Assembly: GCF_049800775.1 (NCBI RefSeq)
Contig: NZ_JBNAFR010000001.1
Coordinates: 310,001-374,000, forward strand
Origin: Dinoroseobacter sp049800775
Lineage (GTDB): Bacteria; Pseudomonadota; Alphaproteobacteria; Rhodobacterales; Rhodobacteraceae
DNA length: 64,000 nucleotides
Reading direction: 5' to 3'
Part shown: one piece after another, positions 35,733 to 43,886 of the stretch
How the letters are laid out: each line of letters starts with the position of its first letter
Numbering within the stretch: the first letter of the stretch is position 1
The notes under the pieces: generated by a model
Told to the model about the DNA's origin: nothing
The model's input: the letters and a program-made list of their open reading frames with translations, nothing else
The model's database searches: none
Made by a program: the position numbers and the translations under genes

Positions 35733-36626
35733 ATGACACAGCCCTCTTCCCCTGACCTGTCCCGCCGGGACCTGTTGAAAGGCACCGCGCTGACCCTCGG
35801 GGCGGCGACGCTTCTGCGCAGCGCGCTGGTCCCCTCGGTTGCCCGCGCGCAAGGCGCCCTGCCCCCCGGGACCGTGCACAGCTTCGCCACCGGCGGCGTG
35901 ACCTTCCACACCTATGTGTCGCCACCGCAAGCGGTGCATGTCACCTCCCATGTGGTGGAATTTGCCGACCGGCTGCTGGTGGTGGATGGCACGATGCTGC
36001 CCCCCACCGCGCAAGAGGTGTCGGCGCTGATCCAGTCCACCGGCAAACCCATCGCAATGGCCGTGCTCAGCCATGAGCACCCGGACCACTGGGGCGGCTC
36101 GCCCCTGATCGAAGGGGCCAGTTTCGCCACCCTGCCGCAGATCCGCGAAGCCGTGGCCGCCGAGGCCGCAGGCGGCCAGTTCGGCACCCCCTCGAGCGTG
36201 CTCGACGGTCCCGATCTCGAGATCGGGATGACCGAGATTGGCGGCGTTCCCGTGGAGTTTCGCCACTACGAGAACAACGAGGCCCCGCATATGGTCGTCA
36301 CCGTCCTGCCCGAGCAGAAGGTCGCGATCGTGCAGGACCTCGTCTATAACGGCGTGTTCTTCGCCCCGGGCATTGATCGCAAAAACTGGATCGCGACCCT
36401 CGAAGGGCTGCGCGATGATCCGGCCTTCGACACGCTGCTGGTCGGCCACGGCCTGCCGACGACGCGCGGCGATCTCGACACGGCCATCGCCTATGTCACC
36501 AAGATGGATGAGGTGATCACCGCCGCCGCCACCCCGGACGACGCCATCGCGGGCATGAAGGCCGCCTTCCCGAGCTATGCGGGCGAGTTCCTGCTGTCGC
36601 TCATGGCGGACTACTGGACCAAGTAA
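35733..36626 (+). CDS. Tat-exported metallo-beta-lactamase-fold hydrolase
   Basis: The protein has 297 residues. A twin-arginine signal LSRRDLLKGTALTLGAATLL occupies about 10-29 and ends near ARAQG. The zinc motif is HEHPDHWGG near 112-120, with further His residues in FRHYENNEAPHM and LLVGHGLPTTRG. These are the ligands of the metallo-beta-lactamase fold. The protein acts in the periplasm; the substrate is not evident. A GGAG ribosome-binding site supports the ATG. It heads a rightward group with two SnoaL-like genes and a siderophore-interacting flavoprotein, and is divergent from LysR. Confidence 0.88.
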   Translation: MTQPSSPDLSRRDLLKGTALTLGAATLLRSALVPSVARAQGALPPGTVHSFATGGVTFHTYVSPPQAVHVTSHVVEFADRLLVVDGTMLPPTAQEVSALIQSTGKPIAMAVLSHEHPDHWGGSPLIEGASFATLPQIREAVAAEAAGGQFGTPSSVLDGPDLEIGMTEIGGVPVEFRHYENNEAPHMVVTVLPEQKVAIVQDLVYNGVFFAPGIDRKNWIATLEGLRDDPAFDTLLVGHGLPTTRGDLDTAIAYVTKMDEVITAAATPDDAIAGMKAAFPSYAGEFLLSLMADYWTK

Positions 36627-36695
36627 CAACCGAGCCGGGGCCGGCAGGTGATGCCGCCCCGGCTCTTCCCCCCACTGCCAGATGCGGAGATCCCC

Positions 36696-37190
36696 ATGCA
36701 GCGCAGAACCCTGATCAAGACCACCCTCGGCGCGGCCCTGGCCCTGAGCCTCGCCTCCCATGCGAGCGCCCAGTCCATGGATGCCACCTCGCAGGCCAGC
36801 TTCGACACCGTCATGGCCTTCATGGGCGCCATGGGCAGCGGCGACATGGAGGCGATGTCCGCCCTCATGGCCGATGACATGGTCTGGCATAACGAAGGCG
36901 ATACCAGCTTGCCCTGGATCGGCGAGACCGTCGGCAAGGAGGCGATCTTCGAATTCCTCGGCGTCTTCTCGGCCAATCTGCAGGTCACGAAATGGGAAAA
37001 TCAGGATGCTTTCGCCTCGGGCGATACGGTCGCCGTGTTTGGCCGCATGAACGGCATCACCACCCATTCGGGTCAGGAGACCGGCGAGTTCACCTTTGCC
37101 CTGCGCGCCAAGGTGCGCGACGGTCAGGTGGTGCTCTGGAACTGGTTCGAGGACAGCTTCGCCCTCAGCCAAGCCTATCACGGCAAATAA
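36696..37190 (+). CDS. Exported SnoaL-like (NTF2-fold) protein
   Basis: The protein has 164 residues from ATG 36696; the longer frame start at 36648 would put 16 residues before the signal and is rejected. The N-terminus MQRRTLIKTTLGAALALSLA has an RR pair and a hydrophobic core (Tat- or Sec-type), ending near ASAQS. The mature part is a SnoaL-like cone fold: VMAFMGAMGSGDMEAMSALM, DDMVWHNEGD and a C-terminal VVLWNWFEDSFAL. Members bind small hydrophobic molecules or catalyse isomerisation; none of this can be specified here. The stop is in the same frame as the next gene. Confidence 0.78.
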   Translation: MQRRTLIKTTLGAALALSLASHASAQSMDATSQASFDTVMAFMGAMGSGDMEAMSALMADDMVWHNEGDTSLPWIGETVGKEAIFEFLGVFSANLQVTKWENQDAFASGDTVAVFGRMNGITTHSGQETGEFTFALRAKVRDGQVVLWNWFEDSFALSQAYHGK

Positions 37191-37223
37191 GGAGAGCGGC
37201 AGACGGGCAAAGGGCTTAAGAAC

Positions 37224-37970
37224 GTGCATCGGATCTATCTCGAGGGGATCGCGGGCGGCAATGCGCGCGAGGCGGTGCAGGCCTATACCGGGCATCGCTA
37301 TACCCAGCACTCGACCGGCGTAGGCGACGGGGTCGAGGGGTTCCTCGCGTTCTTCGAGCCCTTCGTCGCCCGCAATCCCAAGCGCGACATCCGGATCCTG
37401 CGCAGCTTCGAGGACGGGCCCTGGGTGTTTTGCACCGCTTATCAGTCGCTCAATGACGGGGCCGCGCAATGGGTGACCATGGACATGTTCTACACCGATG
37501 CAGACGGGCTCATCCTCGAGCATTGGGACACCATCGCCGCCTATGAACCCAAGACAGCCTCCGGCGCGGATATGGTTGGCGGCGCGACAGAGGTCGATCC
37601 GGCGGCGGATACGGCGGCCAGCAAGGCGCTGGTTCTCGAATACACCAAGCAGGTCCGGCAGGAGCGCGGCTTTGACAAGATCGCCGAATTCGTCGCCGAG
37701 GATCTGATCCAGCATGCGCCCACCATCGGTACCGGGCGCGCCGGGCTCACGGATTGGCTCGGCTCGGACCAAGCCGGCCGCTACGAGATGCTGTTCCAGA
37801 TTTTCGGACAGGGCGATTTCGTCGTGACCTATGGCAAGCGCCACGCCCGTGGCAAGGACATCGCCGTCTTCGACCTCTACCGCGTTGCAGGGGGGCGGAT
37901 TGTCGAGCATTGGATGAACGAGGAAGAGATCAGCCCCCTGGAGATGTGGGGCAATTCGGGCAAATTCTAG
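37224..37970 (+). CDS. Double SnoaL-like domain protein
   Basis: The protein has 248 residues and two NTF2-fold domains: about 1-115 (YLEGIAGGNAREAVQAYTGH, RYTQHSTGVGDGVEGF) and about 125-245 (KALVLEYTKQVRQERGFDKI, HAPTIGTGRAGLTDWL, VEHWMNEEEIS). The only usable in-frame start after the upstream TAA is GTG 37224. There is no signal peptide, unlike the preceding single-domain SnoaL gene, so it is cytoplasmic. It is in the same frame as that gene with only a TAA and 33 bases between. The family includes predicted aldolases and polyketide-cyclase-like enzymes; the function is unknown. Confidence 0.8.
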   Translation: MHRIYLEGIAGGNAREAVQAYTGHRYTQHSTGVGDGVEGFLAFFEPFVARNPKRDIRILRSFEDGPWVFCTAYQSLNDGAAQWVTMDMFYTDADGLILEHWDTIAAYEPKTASGADMVGGATEVDPAADTAASKALVLEYTKQVRQERGFDKIAEFVAEDLIQHAPTIGTGRAGLTDWLGSDQAGRYEMLFQIFGQGDFVVTYGKRHARGKDIAVFDLYRVAGGRIVEHWMNEEEISPLEMWGNSGKF

Positions 37971-38003
37971 CGGCGAAACAGGTACGAGAGCAGGAGATCG
38001 GAG

Positions 38004-38819
38004 ATGGGCGTCTTGAGCGGTTTGAAACAGGCAGTGCAACAGGTCGCCAAGCGCCCGGGGCCGCGGATCCTCACGGTGGCGCGCGCCGGGCGGCTGACCC
38101 CGAACATGATCCGCGTGGTCTTTGCGGGACCGGCGCTGGACGGCTTTCCCGAAGGCCGCGAAGGGGCGAATTGCAAGCTGCTGATCCCGGAGCCGGGCGA
38201 AACGCGCGACGCGTTTGCCGCCCGTCTCAGCGCGGGACCGGCGCCGGTGAAGCGGACCTATACGGTGCGGGCCTATGATGCCGCGCGGCAGGAGCTCAGC
38301 ATCGATTTCGTCGCCCATGGGGATGAGGGACCCGCCTCTCGCTGGGCGAGCCACGCGCAGCCCGGGGATTTCCTCGGATTTGCCGGGCCGAGCACGCCCA
38401 AACTCTCCCATTTCGAGGCCGATTGGTATCTGGTGGCCGCTGACCCCTCGGCCCTGCCCGTGGCCGCTGCCGCGCTGGAGGCCATGCCCCGCGATGCCAA
38501 GGGCGTGGCGATCTTCGAGATCACCGCCCCCGAGGACCGGCAGGAGATCGACATGCCCGCCGGGATCGAGGCCCACTGGCTGGTCCATCCCGATCCGCAC
38601 AGCGCCTCGACCGCGCAGGAGGATCTGATCCGCAGTCTCGATTGGCCCGCCGGGCGGGTGCAGACCTGCATCGCCGGCGAAAGTGGCGTGATCCGGGCCC
38701 TGCGGGCGTTCCTCGCGCAGGAGAAAGCGCTGCCACGCAAGGACACCTATATCTCTGGCTACTGGAAGATCGGCCTCGTGGAGGATGAGCACCAAAAGGT
38801 CAAACGCGCCGAGGGTTGA
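38004..38819 (+). CDS. Siderophore-interacting protein (NAD(P)H-dependent ferric reductase family)
   Basis: The protein has 271 residues. An FAD-binding beta-barrel about 15-130 includes the flavin motif VKRTYTVRAYD. A C-terminal SIP domain includes DWYLVAADPSALPVAAAALE, CIAGESGVIRALRAFL and a final KDTYISGYWKIGLVEDEH. These match ViuB/YqjH-type proteins that reduce ferric siderophores in the cytoplasm and release iron. No siderophore receptor or importer is next to it. A clear GGAG precedes ATG. It is the last gene of the rightward group and converges on phnM. Confidence 0.92.
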   Translation: MGVLSGLKQAVQQVAKRPGPRILTVARAGRLTPNMIRVVFAGPALDGFPEGREGANCKLLIPEPGETRDAFAARLSAGPAPVKRTYTVRAYDAARQELSIDFVAHGDEGPASRWASHAQPGDFLGFAGPSTPKLSHFEADWYLVAADPSALPVAAAALEAMPRDAKGVAIFEITAPEDRQEIDMPAGIEAHWLVHPDPHSASTAQEDLIRSLDWPAGRVQTCIAGESGVIRALRAFLAQEKALPRKDTYISGYWKIGLVEDEHQKVKRAEG

Positions 38820-38834
38820 ACCCCGGCGTGCGCG

Positions 38835-39983
38835 TCAGCTTACCCGTGCGCCCCGGGACCAGACGCCCCGGATCAGGGGCGTGCCCCCCGGTGCCTGCAC
38901 CCGCAGGACATCGCCCCGCAAGCCCGGCTCAAGCCCGCCGCGATCGGCGAGACGGGCGGCGCGCGCGGGCGTGCGCGTCACACAGGCCACCGCCCGAGGC
39001 AGATCCTGCCACAGCGCCGCCAGCCGGAAGGTCGACAGCAAAAGTGCCGAGGGCACGTAATCCGACGAGACGATATCCAGCAGCCCCGCCTCGGCAAGCT
39101 CCAACGCCGAGACATTGCCCGAATGGGAACCACCGCGAATGATATTGGGCGCGCCCATCATCACCGCAATGCCATGGGCGCGGCAGGCCTCGGCCGCCTC
39201 GACCGTGGTCGGAAATTCGGCAAACTGCACGCCATTATCCTTGGAGGTCTCCACATGCGCGGCGGTGGTGTCGTCATGGCTGGCCAGCGCGGCACCCAGC
39301 CGGGCGGCCTCAACCACCGCACCGGCCTCGTGCTTGGTGCCGTAGAGCCTCTGCAATTCCTTGAGATTGGCCATGTGCTCGATGAAATCGGCCTCGGTCA
39401 TGCCCCGTTTTTTCGAGACATAGGTCCGCAGGGCCGAGACATCGCGGAACTGTCGCTGACCCGGGGTGTGATCCATCAGGCTGACAATCCCGATGCGATC
39501 CGCAGGACCGAAGGCGGCCAGTTCCTCCAACAGGGTTTCGGAACAGATTTCCGCCCGCAGATGGATCAGGTGGCTGATCTTGAACATGCCATCGGCCCGG
39601 GCGCGCAGCAGCTCATCCGCAAGACCGCGCGCATAGGGTTTGTAGCCTGATTTGGAATTGTGGATCGAGCCCACGCGCAGCGCGTCAAACACCGTGGTGA
39701 TCCCGGTCGAGGCCAGCTCGGCATCATGGGCGATCAGCGCGGGCAGATGGGGCCAGCCCACGCCCGGGCGCGGCTCGATATGCCGTTCGAGATTGTCCGT
39801 ATGCAACTCGACCAGCCCCGGCAGCACAAAATCACCGCCGCAATCCACGGCACCGCCGGGCACGCGATCCCCTTCGGTCACGGCGGTGATCACCCCATCG
39901 GTGATCTCGACCGCACCGAGAAGCACGCGATCCGGCAGGACAAGCTGCGCGTTGGCAAGACAAACGGAGTCTGCCATGGACAT
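38835..39983 (-). CDS. phnM: Alpha-D-ribose 1-methylphosphonate 5-triphosphate diphosphatase PhnM
   Basis: This 382-residue amidohydrolase-like enzyme releases pyrophosphate from the triphosphate intermediate of the C-P lyase pathway. Metal-site segments are ELHTDNLERH and SLMDHTPGQRQF, with ALASHDDTTAAHV and a C-terminal DIVSSDYVPSALLLSTF. ATG 39983 is chosen (39977 is close). The longest frame starts at 40028 and would overlap the divergent DUF1045 start. It is separated from the rest of the phn genes by strand. The C-P lyase core genes phnGHIJ are not in this window. Confidence 0.93.
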   Translation of the reverse strand: MSMADSVCLANAQLVLPDRVLLGAVEITDGVITAVTEGDRVPGGAVDCGGDFVLPGLVELHTDNLERHIEPRPGVGWPHLPALIAHDAELASTGITTVFDALRVGSIHNSKSGYKPYARGLADELLRARADGMFKISHLIHLRAEICSETLLEELAAFGPADRIGIVSLMDHTPGQRQFRDVSALRTYVSKKRGMTEADFIEHMANLKELQRLYGTKHEAGAVVEAARLGAALASHDDTTAAHVETSKDNGVQFAEFPTTVEAAEACRAHGIAVMMGAPNIIRGGSHSGNVSALELAEAGLLDIVSSDYVPSALLLSTFRLAALWQDLPRAVACVTRTPARAARLADRGGLEPGLRGDVLRVQAPGGTPLIRGVWSRGARVS

Positions 39984-40026
39984 GTCGGATCCATCAGGCA
40001 CAGGACTGGGCACGAAAGGGGAGTTC

Positions 40027-40698
40027 ATGGGCTATTCTCGGTTTGCGGTTTACTACATAGCCCCGGAGGGCCCTCTTGCGAGCTTCGGCGCGCGTTGGTT
40101 GGGATGGGACGTGATCACCGGAACACCCGCGGATCCATTGGATCTTGCCGGGCGGGCGGAGGCGACCGAGACCCCGCGAAAATATGGCTTCCATGGCACC
40201 CTGAAGCCGCCCTTCCGACTGGCCGAGGGCATGGATCTCGCGGCGTTGCAGACCGCCATGGCCACGCTGGCGGCGCGGCAGGGTTCGGCCCGGTGCGATG
40301 GGCTGCAGCTCAGCCGCCTTGGCCGGTTTCTGGCGCTGACGCCGGTGGGAGAGACTGGCGCGCTGGCCGCGCTGGCCGAGGCCTGTGTGACCGAGCTCGA
40401 CCGCTTTCGCGCCCCGCCCAGCGCCGAGGAACTGGCCCGCCGTCGCGGTGCCGGGCTGAGCCCCGCGCAGGAGGCGAACCTCGTGGAGTGGGGCTATCCC
40501 TATGTGCGCGACCAGTTCCGCTTTCACATGACCCTGACCGGGCGGCTTCGCAAACCCGACCTTCCAAGCTGGGAGGACACCCTCCGCGCTGCCCTGCCCC
40601 CGTTGCCGGCGCCCTTCGTGATCGACAGCCTCGGGCTTGTCGGCGAGCGCGCAGATGGGCGGTTCGAGCTGATCCAACGCTACGCCCTCACCGGTTGA
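40027..40698 (+). CDS. DUF1045 / TIGR03223 phosphonate-operon protein (2H phosphoesterase-like)
   Basis: The protein has 223 residues. Two H-x-T motifs, FHGTLKPP and FHMTLTG, are those of the 2H phosphoesterase superfamily. The N-terminus YSRFAVYYIAPEGPLASFGA and KYGFHGTLK match DUF1045 proteins, which occur almost only in phosphonate-degradation gene clusters. A cyclic phosphodiesterase or similar activity on a ribosyl phosphate is likely but unproven. ATG 40027 is divergent from phnM, 44 bp from its chosen start. The 3' end overlaps the convergent phnN by 19 bp. Confidence 0.87.
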   Translation: MGYSRFAVYYIAPEGPLASFGARWLGWDVITGTPADPLDLAGRAEATETPRKYGFHGTLKPPFRLAEGMDLAALQTAMATLAARQGSARCDGLQLSRLGRFLALTPVGETGALAALAEACVTELDRFRAPPSAEELARRRGAGLSPAQEANLVEWGYPYVRDQFRFHMTLTGRLRKPDLPSWEDTLRAALPPLPAPFVIDSLGLVGERADGRFELIQRYALTG

Positions 40699-41225
40699 AG
40701 AGCCGCCAGCGTGCGGGCCACGGTCTCGTCCAGCGCGCCATCATTGCTCAGGGTGATCACGTCGAGCCCCGGAGGCAGCGCCTTGTCCGCCTGCGCCAGC
40801 CGCTGCGCGATCACCTGCGGCGTCTCGCGCCCGCGTGTGGCGAGCCGCGCGGCGAGGGTTTCGGGCGACGCGGTCAGGTTCAGCACCGTGAGCGCCGGAA
40901 AGATCCGGGCCGCCTCGACCAGCGCATCGCGGGAGAAATTCGCAAGACACCACTGGCCTGCTCGGACCTGATCAAAGGCCGTCGACGGGATCCCGTAGCG
41001 CAGGGTATGCGCGCCCCAATGGACGCAGAACGCACCCTCTGCCACCATCCGCTCAAAGGTCTCGGGGCTGACCGCCTCATAGGCCTCGCCGCCCAGATCC
41101 GGCGCGCGGGTGATGACCCGGCGCAGCAGACACAGCTCGGGCCACTGCGCGACCAGTTCCGCCATCACGCTGTCCTTGCCCACCCCGGACGGGCCGACCA
41201 CGGCGATGAGACGCCCGGCGCTCAT
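40680..41225 (-). CDS. phnN: Ribose 1,5-bisphosphate phosphokinase PhnN
   Basis: This is a 181-residue P-loop kinase related to guanylate kinase. The P-loop GPSGVGKDS is near 11-19, followed by RRVITRAPDLGGE, FCVHWGAHTLRYGIP and the helical lid LAARLATRGRETPQVIAQRL. It makes PRPP from ribose 1,5-bisphosphate at the end of the C-P lyase pathway. Its ATG overlaps the stop of a 37-codon ORF (ATGA), which in turn overlaps the HAD gene. So translation of the three is coupled. Confidence 0.92.
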   Translation of the reverse strand: MSAGRLIAVVGPSGVGKDSVMAELVAQWPELCLLRRVITRAPDLGGEAYEAVSPETFERMVAEGAFCVHWGAHTLRYGIPSTAFDQVRAGQWCLANFSRDALVEAARIFPALTVLNLTASPETLAARLATRGRETPQVIAQRLAQADKALPPGLDVITLSNDGALDETVARTLAALQPVRA

Positions 41226-41335
41226 GCGGCCCCGCCCTCCCGGCGGCGCCCGGGATACGTGACCTCAGCCGGATCAGACATCCGGACCGGTCGGCGGGCC
41301 AGCTCACCGTTGCACACGCGCAGAGCATCCCGCAT
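41222..41335 (-). CDS. Very short ORF translationally coupled between HAD hydrolase and phnN
   Basis: A 37-codon ORF starts in a TGATG overlap with the HAD stop (41333-41337) and ends in an ATGA overlap with phnN (41222-41225). The product, from MRDALRVCNGELARR to a C-terminal GRRREGGAA, is basic, without membrane segment or known motif. The tight overlaps at both ends are what real coupled genes show. It could also be a degenerate remnant of a longer gene, kept only to couple translation. No function is proposed. Confidence 0.4.
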   Translation of the reverse strand: MRDALRVCNGELARRPVRMSDPAEVTYPGRRREGGAA

Positions 41336-41937
41336 CACAAGAGCCCCTGCGCCACCAGATCGGCCTCAAGCGCCTCCGGCGTGGTGAAGTGGACGGCATC
41401 CATACCCGCCGCTCTGGCCCCCGCCACGTTTTCATAGGTGTTGTCGATGAAGAGGCACGCGCGCGCCGCGACCCCGGCGCGGTGACAGAACAAGGCAAAG
41501 ATCTCCGGCCCCGGTTTCAGTAACCGCTCGACCCCGGACACAATCAGCGTGTCAAAGACCTCCCCCAGCCGGGGATGGGCCCTGACCCCTTCGGGCCAGG
41601 TCTCCGCCGACCAGTTGGTGATGGCGTGAATGCCGTGCCCCTTGGCCGCCAGCCGGTCGAGCAGATCCCATGTCCCCGGAATGACTTCAGGCACCGTTCG
41701 TCCATACCGCGCGACATATTTCGCAAAGAGCGCGCGGTCCGTGGGGTCCGCAATCTCGGCGGCCAGATCGGCAAAGGACGCGCCCCCATCGGCCCGCGTG
41801 TTGCGCGCCATGAAATCGGTCCGGGCGATGAACTCGGCGACGGCGTCGCGGGATCCCAGATCTTCGATCCAGGCGAGATGGGGGTCCCAGTCCACAAGCA
41901 CACCGCCAATATCAAAGACGATCTCTGTCGCGCTCAT
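41335..41937 (-). CDS. HAD-superfamily hydrolase (subfamily IA)
   Basis: The protein has 200 residues. Motif I is FDIGGVLVDWD with nucleophile Asp9. A helical cap lies at about 15-75. Motif II Thr/Ser is in HAITNWSAET, motif III Lys in LLKPGPEIF, and motif IV in LFIDNTYENV. The second Asp of motif I is replaced by Gly, as in the YihX-like branch, so phosphatase activity would be of that type. It is the first gene of the leftward HAD - small ORF - phnN group, so a phosphosugar in phosphonate breakdown is a plausible substrate, by context only. Confidence 0.88.
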   Translation of the reverse strand: MSATEIVFDIGGVLVDWDPHLAWIEDLGSRDAVAEFIARTDFMARNTRADGGASFADLAAEIADPTDRALFAKYVARYGRTVPEVIPGTWDLLDRLAAKGHGIHAITNWSAETWPEGVRAHPRLGEVFDTLIVSGVERLLKPGPEIFALFCHRAGVAARACLFIDNTYENVAGARAAGMDAVHFTTPEALEADLVAQGLL

Positions 41938-42051
41938 CCCGCACCCGCCCGCGGGGCTTCACGAAAGGACAGCGCGATGCCGCCACCCTGCGCGGTGCGC
42001 CCGGCGCCTTGGGGATCGATGGGGTCTTTCATCTCGACAACTTTCGAATTT

Positions 42052-42067
42052 ACTATACAACTAGACA
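42052..42067. promoter_or_regulatory. Tandem 8-bp repeat upstream of phnF
   Basis: ACTATACA (42052-42059) and ACTAGACA (42060-42067) are adjacent direct repeats differing at one base. They lie 37 bp before the phnF ATG and 115 bp from the divergent HAD start. PhnF belongs to the HutC-type GntR regulators, which often bind CTAGAC-like sequences, so this is a candidate operator for both strands. Confidence 0.45.
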
Positions 42068-42104
42068 CATCCTATCAGCACCCGAGCCAAGACCCAATAC
42101 AGAA

Positions 42105-42842
42105 ATGCAGGACAGGCAAGACTCTTTGCGCCGCAGCGGGCGCACACCGATCTGGAAAGCCATCGCCAGCGCCCTGCGCAGCGACATCGCCGAGGGGCGC
42201 TATGGCACCGGGGACAAGCTGCCGACCGAGGCCGCGCTGGCCGAGCGGTTCGGGGTCAACCGGCACACGGTGCGGCACGCGCTCTCGGCTCTGATCGAGG
42301 ATGGTCTCGTGCGGACCCGGCGTGGCGCGGGGGCCTTCGTGGCGGCGCAGCCCACGGATTACCCGATCAGCAGCCGGGTGCGTTTTCACGAGAACCTGCT
42401 CGCTGCGGGCCGTCGGCCCGAGAAACGCATCCTTCACATCGAGGAGCGGGCCGCCACCGCAGGCGAGGCGCAGGCCCTTCAGGTGCCCGAAGGCGATCAG
42501 ATCTGCGCCTATTTCGGCCTCTCCCTCGCGGATGCCCAGCCGATTGGTCTGTTCGAGAGCGTCTTCCCCGCCACGCGCTTGCCCGGGATCCAGAACGCTC
42601 TTCTGGCCGAGCGCGGGGTGACCGATGCCCTGCGCTCGGTGGGCGTCGAGGACTACACCCGCGCCTCGACCCGTCTGACCGCTGTGCTGGCGGATGCGAC
42701 CCAGGCGCTGCATCTGCAGATGCGCGAGGGCGATCCGCTGCTGAAATCGACCGGGGTCAATGTGGATCCCCAGGGCCGGCCCATCGAGTTCGGGCGGGCC
42801 TTCTTTGCCGGAGACCGGGTGACCCTGACGCTGGATCTCTAG
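42105..42842 (+). CDS. phnF: Phosphonate-metabolism regulator PhnF (GntR family, HutC subfamily)
   Basis: The protein has 245 residues from ATG 42105; the longer frame from 42009 would read through the candidate operator. A winged helix about 10-80 includes PIWKAIASALRSDIAEGRYG, LAERFGVNRHTVRHALSALI and VRTRRGAGAFV. A UTRA ligand-binding domain about 95-240 includes RVRFHENLLAAGRRPEKRIL and GRPIEFGRAFFAGDRVTLTL. This matches PhnF, the repressor of phn genes. It is divergent from the HAD-phnN group, its likely target. Confidence 0.9.
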   Translation: MQDRQDSLRRSGRTPIWKAIASALRSDIAEGRYGTGDKLPTEAALAERFGVNRHTVRHALSALIEDGLVRTRRGAGAFVAAQPTDYPISSRVRFHENLLAAGRRPEKRILHIEERAATAGEAQALQVPEGDQICAYFGLSLADAQPIGLFESVFPATRLPGIQNALLAERGVTDALRSVGVEDYTRASTRLTAVLADATQALHLQMREGDPLLKSTGVNVDPQGRPIEFGRAFFAGDRVTLTLDL

Positions 42843-42888
42843 GCCCTGTGCGCCTGCGCCAAGGCCCATCGGGGGAACACGGGCGCTC

Positions 42889-43821
42889 CTAGACTTCCTC
42901 AAGCCGGTCCGTGGCCGGTGCCGGGCGCGGCGACAGGGCCGAGATCCGCGCATGCAGCGTGTCGGAGAGCGGGTAGGTCAGCGCCGCAAGCGAAGGGCGC
43001 AGCTGTGCCTCCGAGCGCGCGCTGACAATCGGGGCCGAGATCGCCTCATGCGCCATGACCCAAGCCACCGCCAGGGTCGCTGGATCCACGTCCAGTTCAT
43101 CGCCGAGCGCGGCGAGCCCGGCTGCGGCCTCGTGCATCCAGGCCAGACCATAGCGCGCCGCGTAGCGCGGATCGGTCGAAAGCCGACCGACATCACCGCG
43201 CGCGTATTTCCCGGTCAACAGCCCCCCACCCAAGGGTGAATAGGGCAGCACCGCGATCCCCTCGGCGGCGGCCATGGGCAGAAGCTCCACCTCTGCCTGA
43301 CGCTTGACCAGTGAATACATCGGCTGGATCAGGTCGATCCGCGTGCCCAGCGCCTGCGCCACGCCTTGCGCCTTCATCACCTGCCATGCGGCGAAGTTCG
43401 ACACGCCGATATGGCGGATGCGGCCCGAGGATTGCAGGCCCGCGAGCGTCTCGAAGGTCTCTTCCAGCGGGGTCGCCCCGTCCCAGCGGTGCAGGTAGAG
43501 GATGTCGACCATATCGAGCCCGAGCCGCGCGCGGCTTTCGTCGAAGCTCGACAAGATATTCGCGCGCCCGCTGCCGCCCGTGTACCCCACCTTGGTGGCG
43601 ATCAGCAGGGCGTCGCGCCGCGGGCCGATCATCTCGCCCAGCCAAGTCTCGGACCGCCCCTCGGTATAGAGATGCGCCGTGTCAAATATGTTGATCCCGG
43701 CGGCAGAGGCGGCGTCGAACATCGCGTGGCTTGCGGCGCGGTCCGCGGTGCCGCCGAACTGCATACAGCCGAAACACTGGCGCGACATGGGCGTGCCATC
43801 CAAGGTCATCAAACGGGTCAT
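42889..43821 (-). CDS. Aldo/keto reductase
   Basis: The protein has 310 residues and a TIM barrel. The N-terminal MSRQCFGCMQFGG segment is followed by FDTAHLYTEGRSE (catalytic Asp and Tyr), LLIATKVGYTG (Lys) and ILYLHRWDG (His). Cofactor-site elements are IGVSNFAAWQ and YSPLGGGLLTGKY. This is the general AKR4/AKR11-like type; the substrate is unknown. It is downstream of the molybdopterin oxidoreductase gene on the same strand, 65 bp away. The last residues converge on phnF without overlap. Confidence 0.88.
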   Translation of the reverse strand: MTRLMTLDGTPMSRQCFGCMQFGGTADRAASHAMFDAASAAGINIFDTAHLYTEGRSETWLGEMIGPRRDALLIATKVGYTGGSGRANILSSFDESRARLGLDMVDILYLHRWDGATPLEETFETLAGLQSSGRIRHIGVSNFAAWQVMKAQGVAQALGTRIDLIQPMYSLVKRQAEVELLPMAAAEGIAVLPYSPLGGGLLTGKYARGDVGRLSTDPRYAARYGLAWMHEAAAGLAALGDELDVDPATLAVAWVMAHEAISAPIVSARSEAQLRPSLAALTYPLSDTLHARISALSPRPAPATDRLEEV

Positions 43822-43886
43822 CTAAATGCTCCAAGCGGGGTCGGGACGGATGGCAGGGCCGGGCGAACACACAGGTCAGGCATCGA

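Noticed and set aside
35661..38795. A leftward 1044-codon open frame
   Set aside because: It runs antisense across four well-supported rightward genes (MBL, two SnoaL-like, siderophore-interacting) and is only a result of codon bias.
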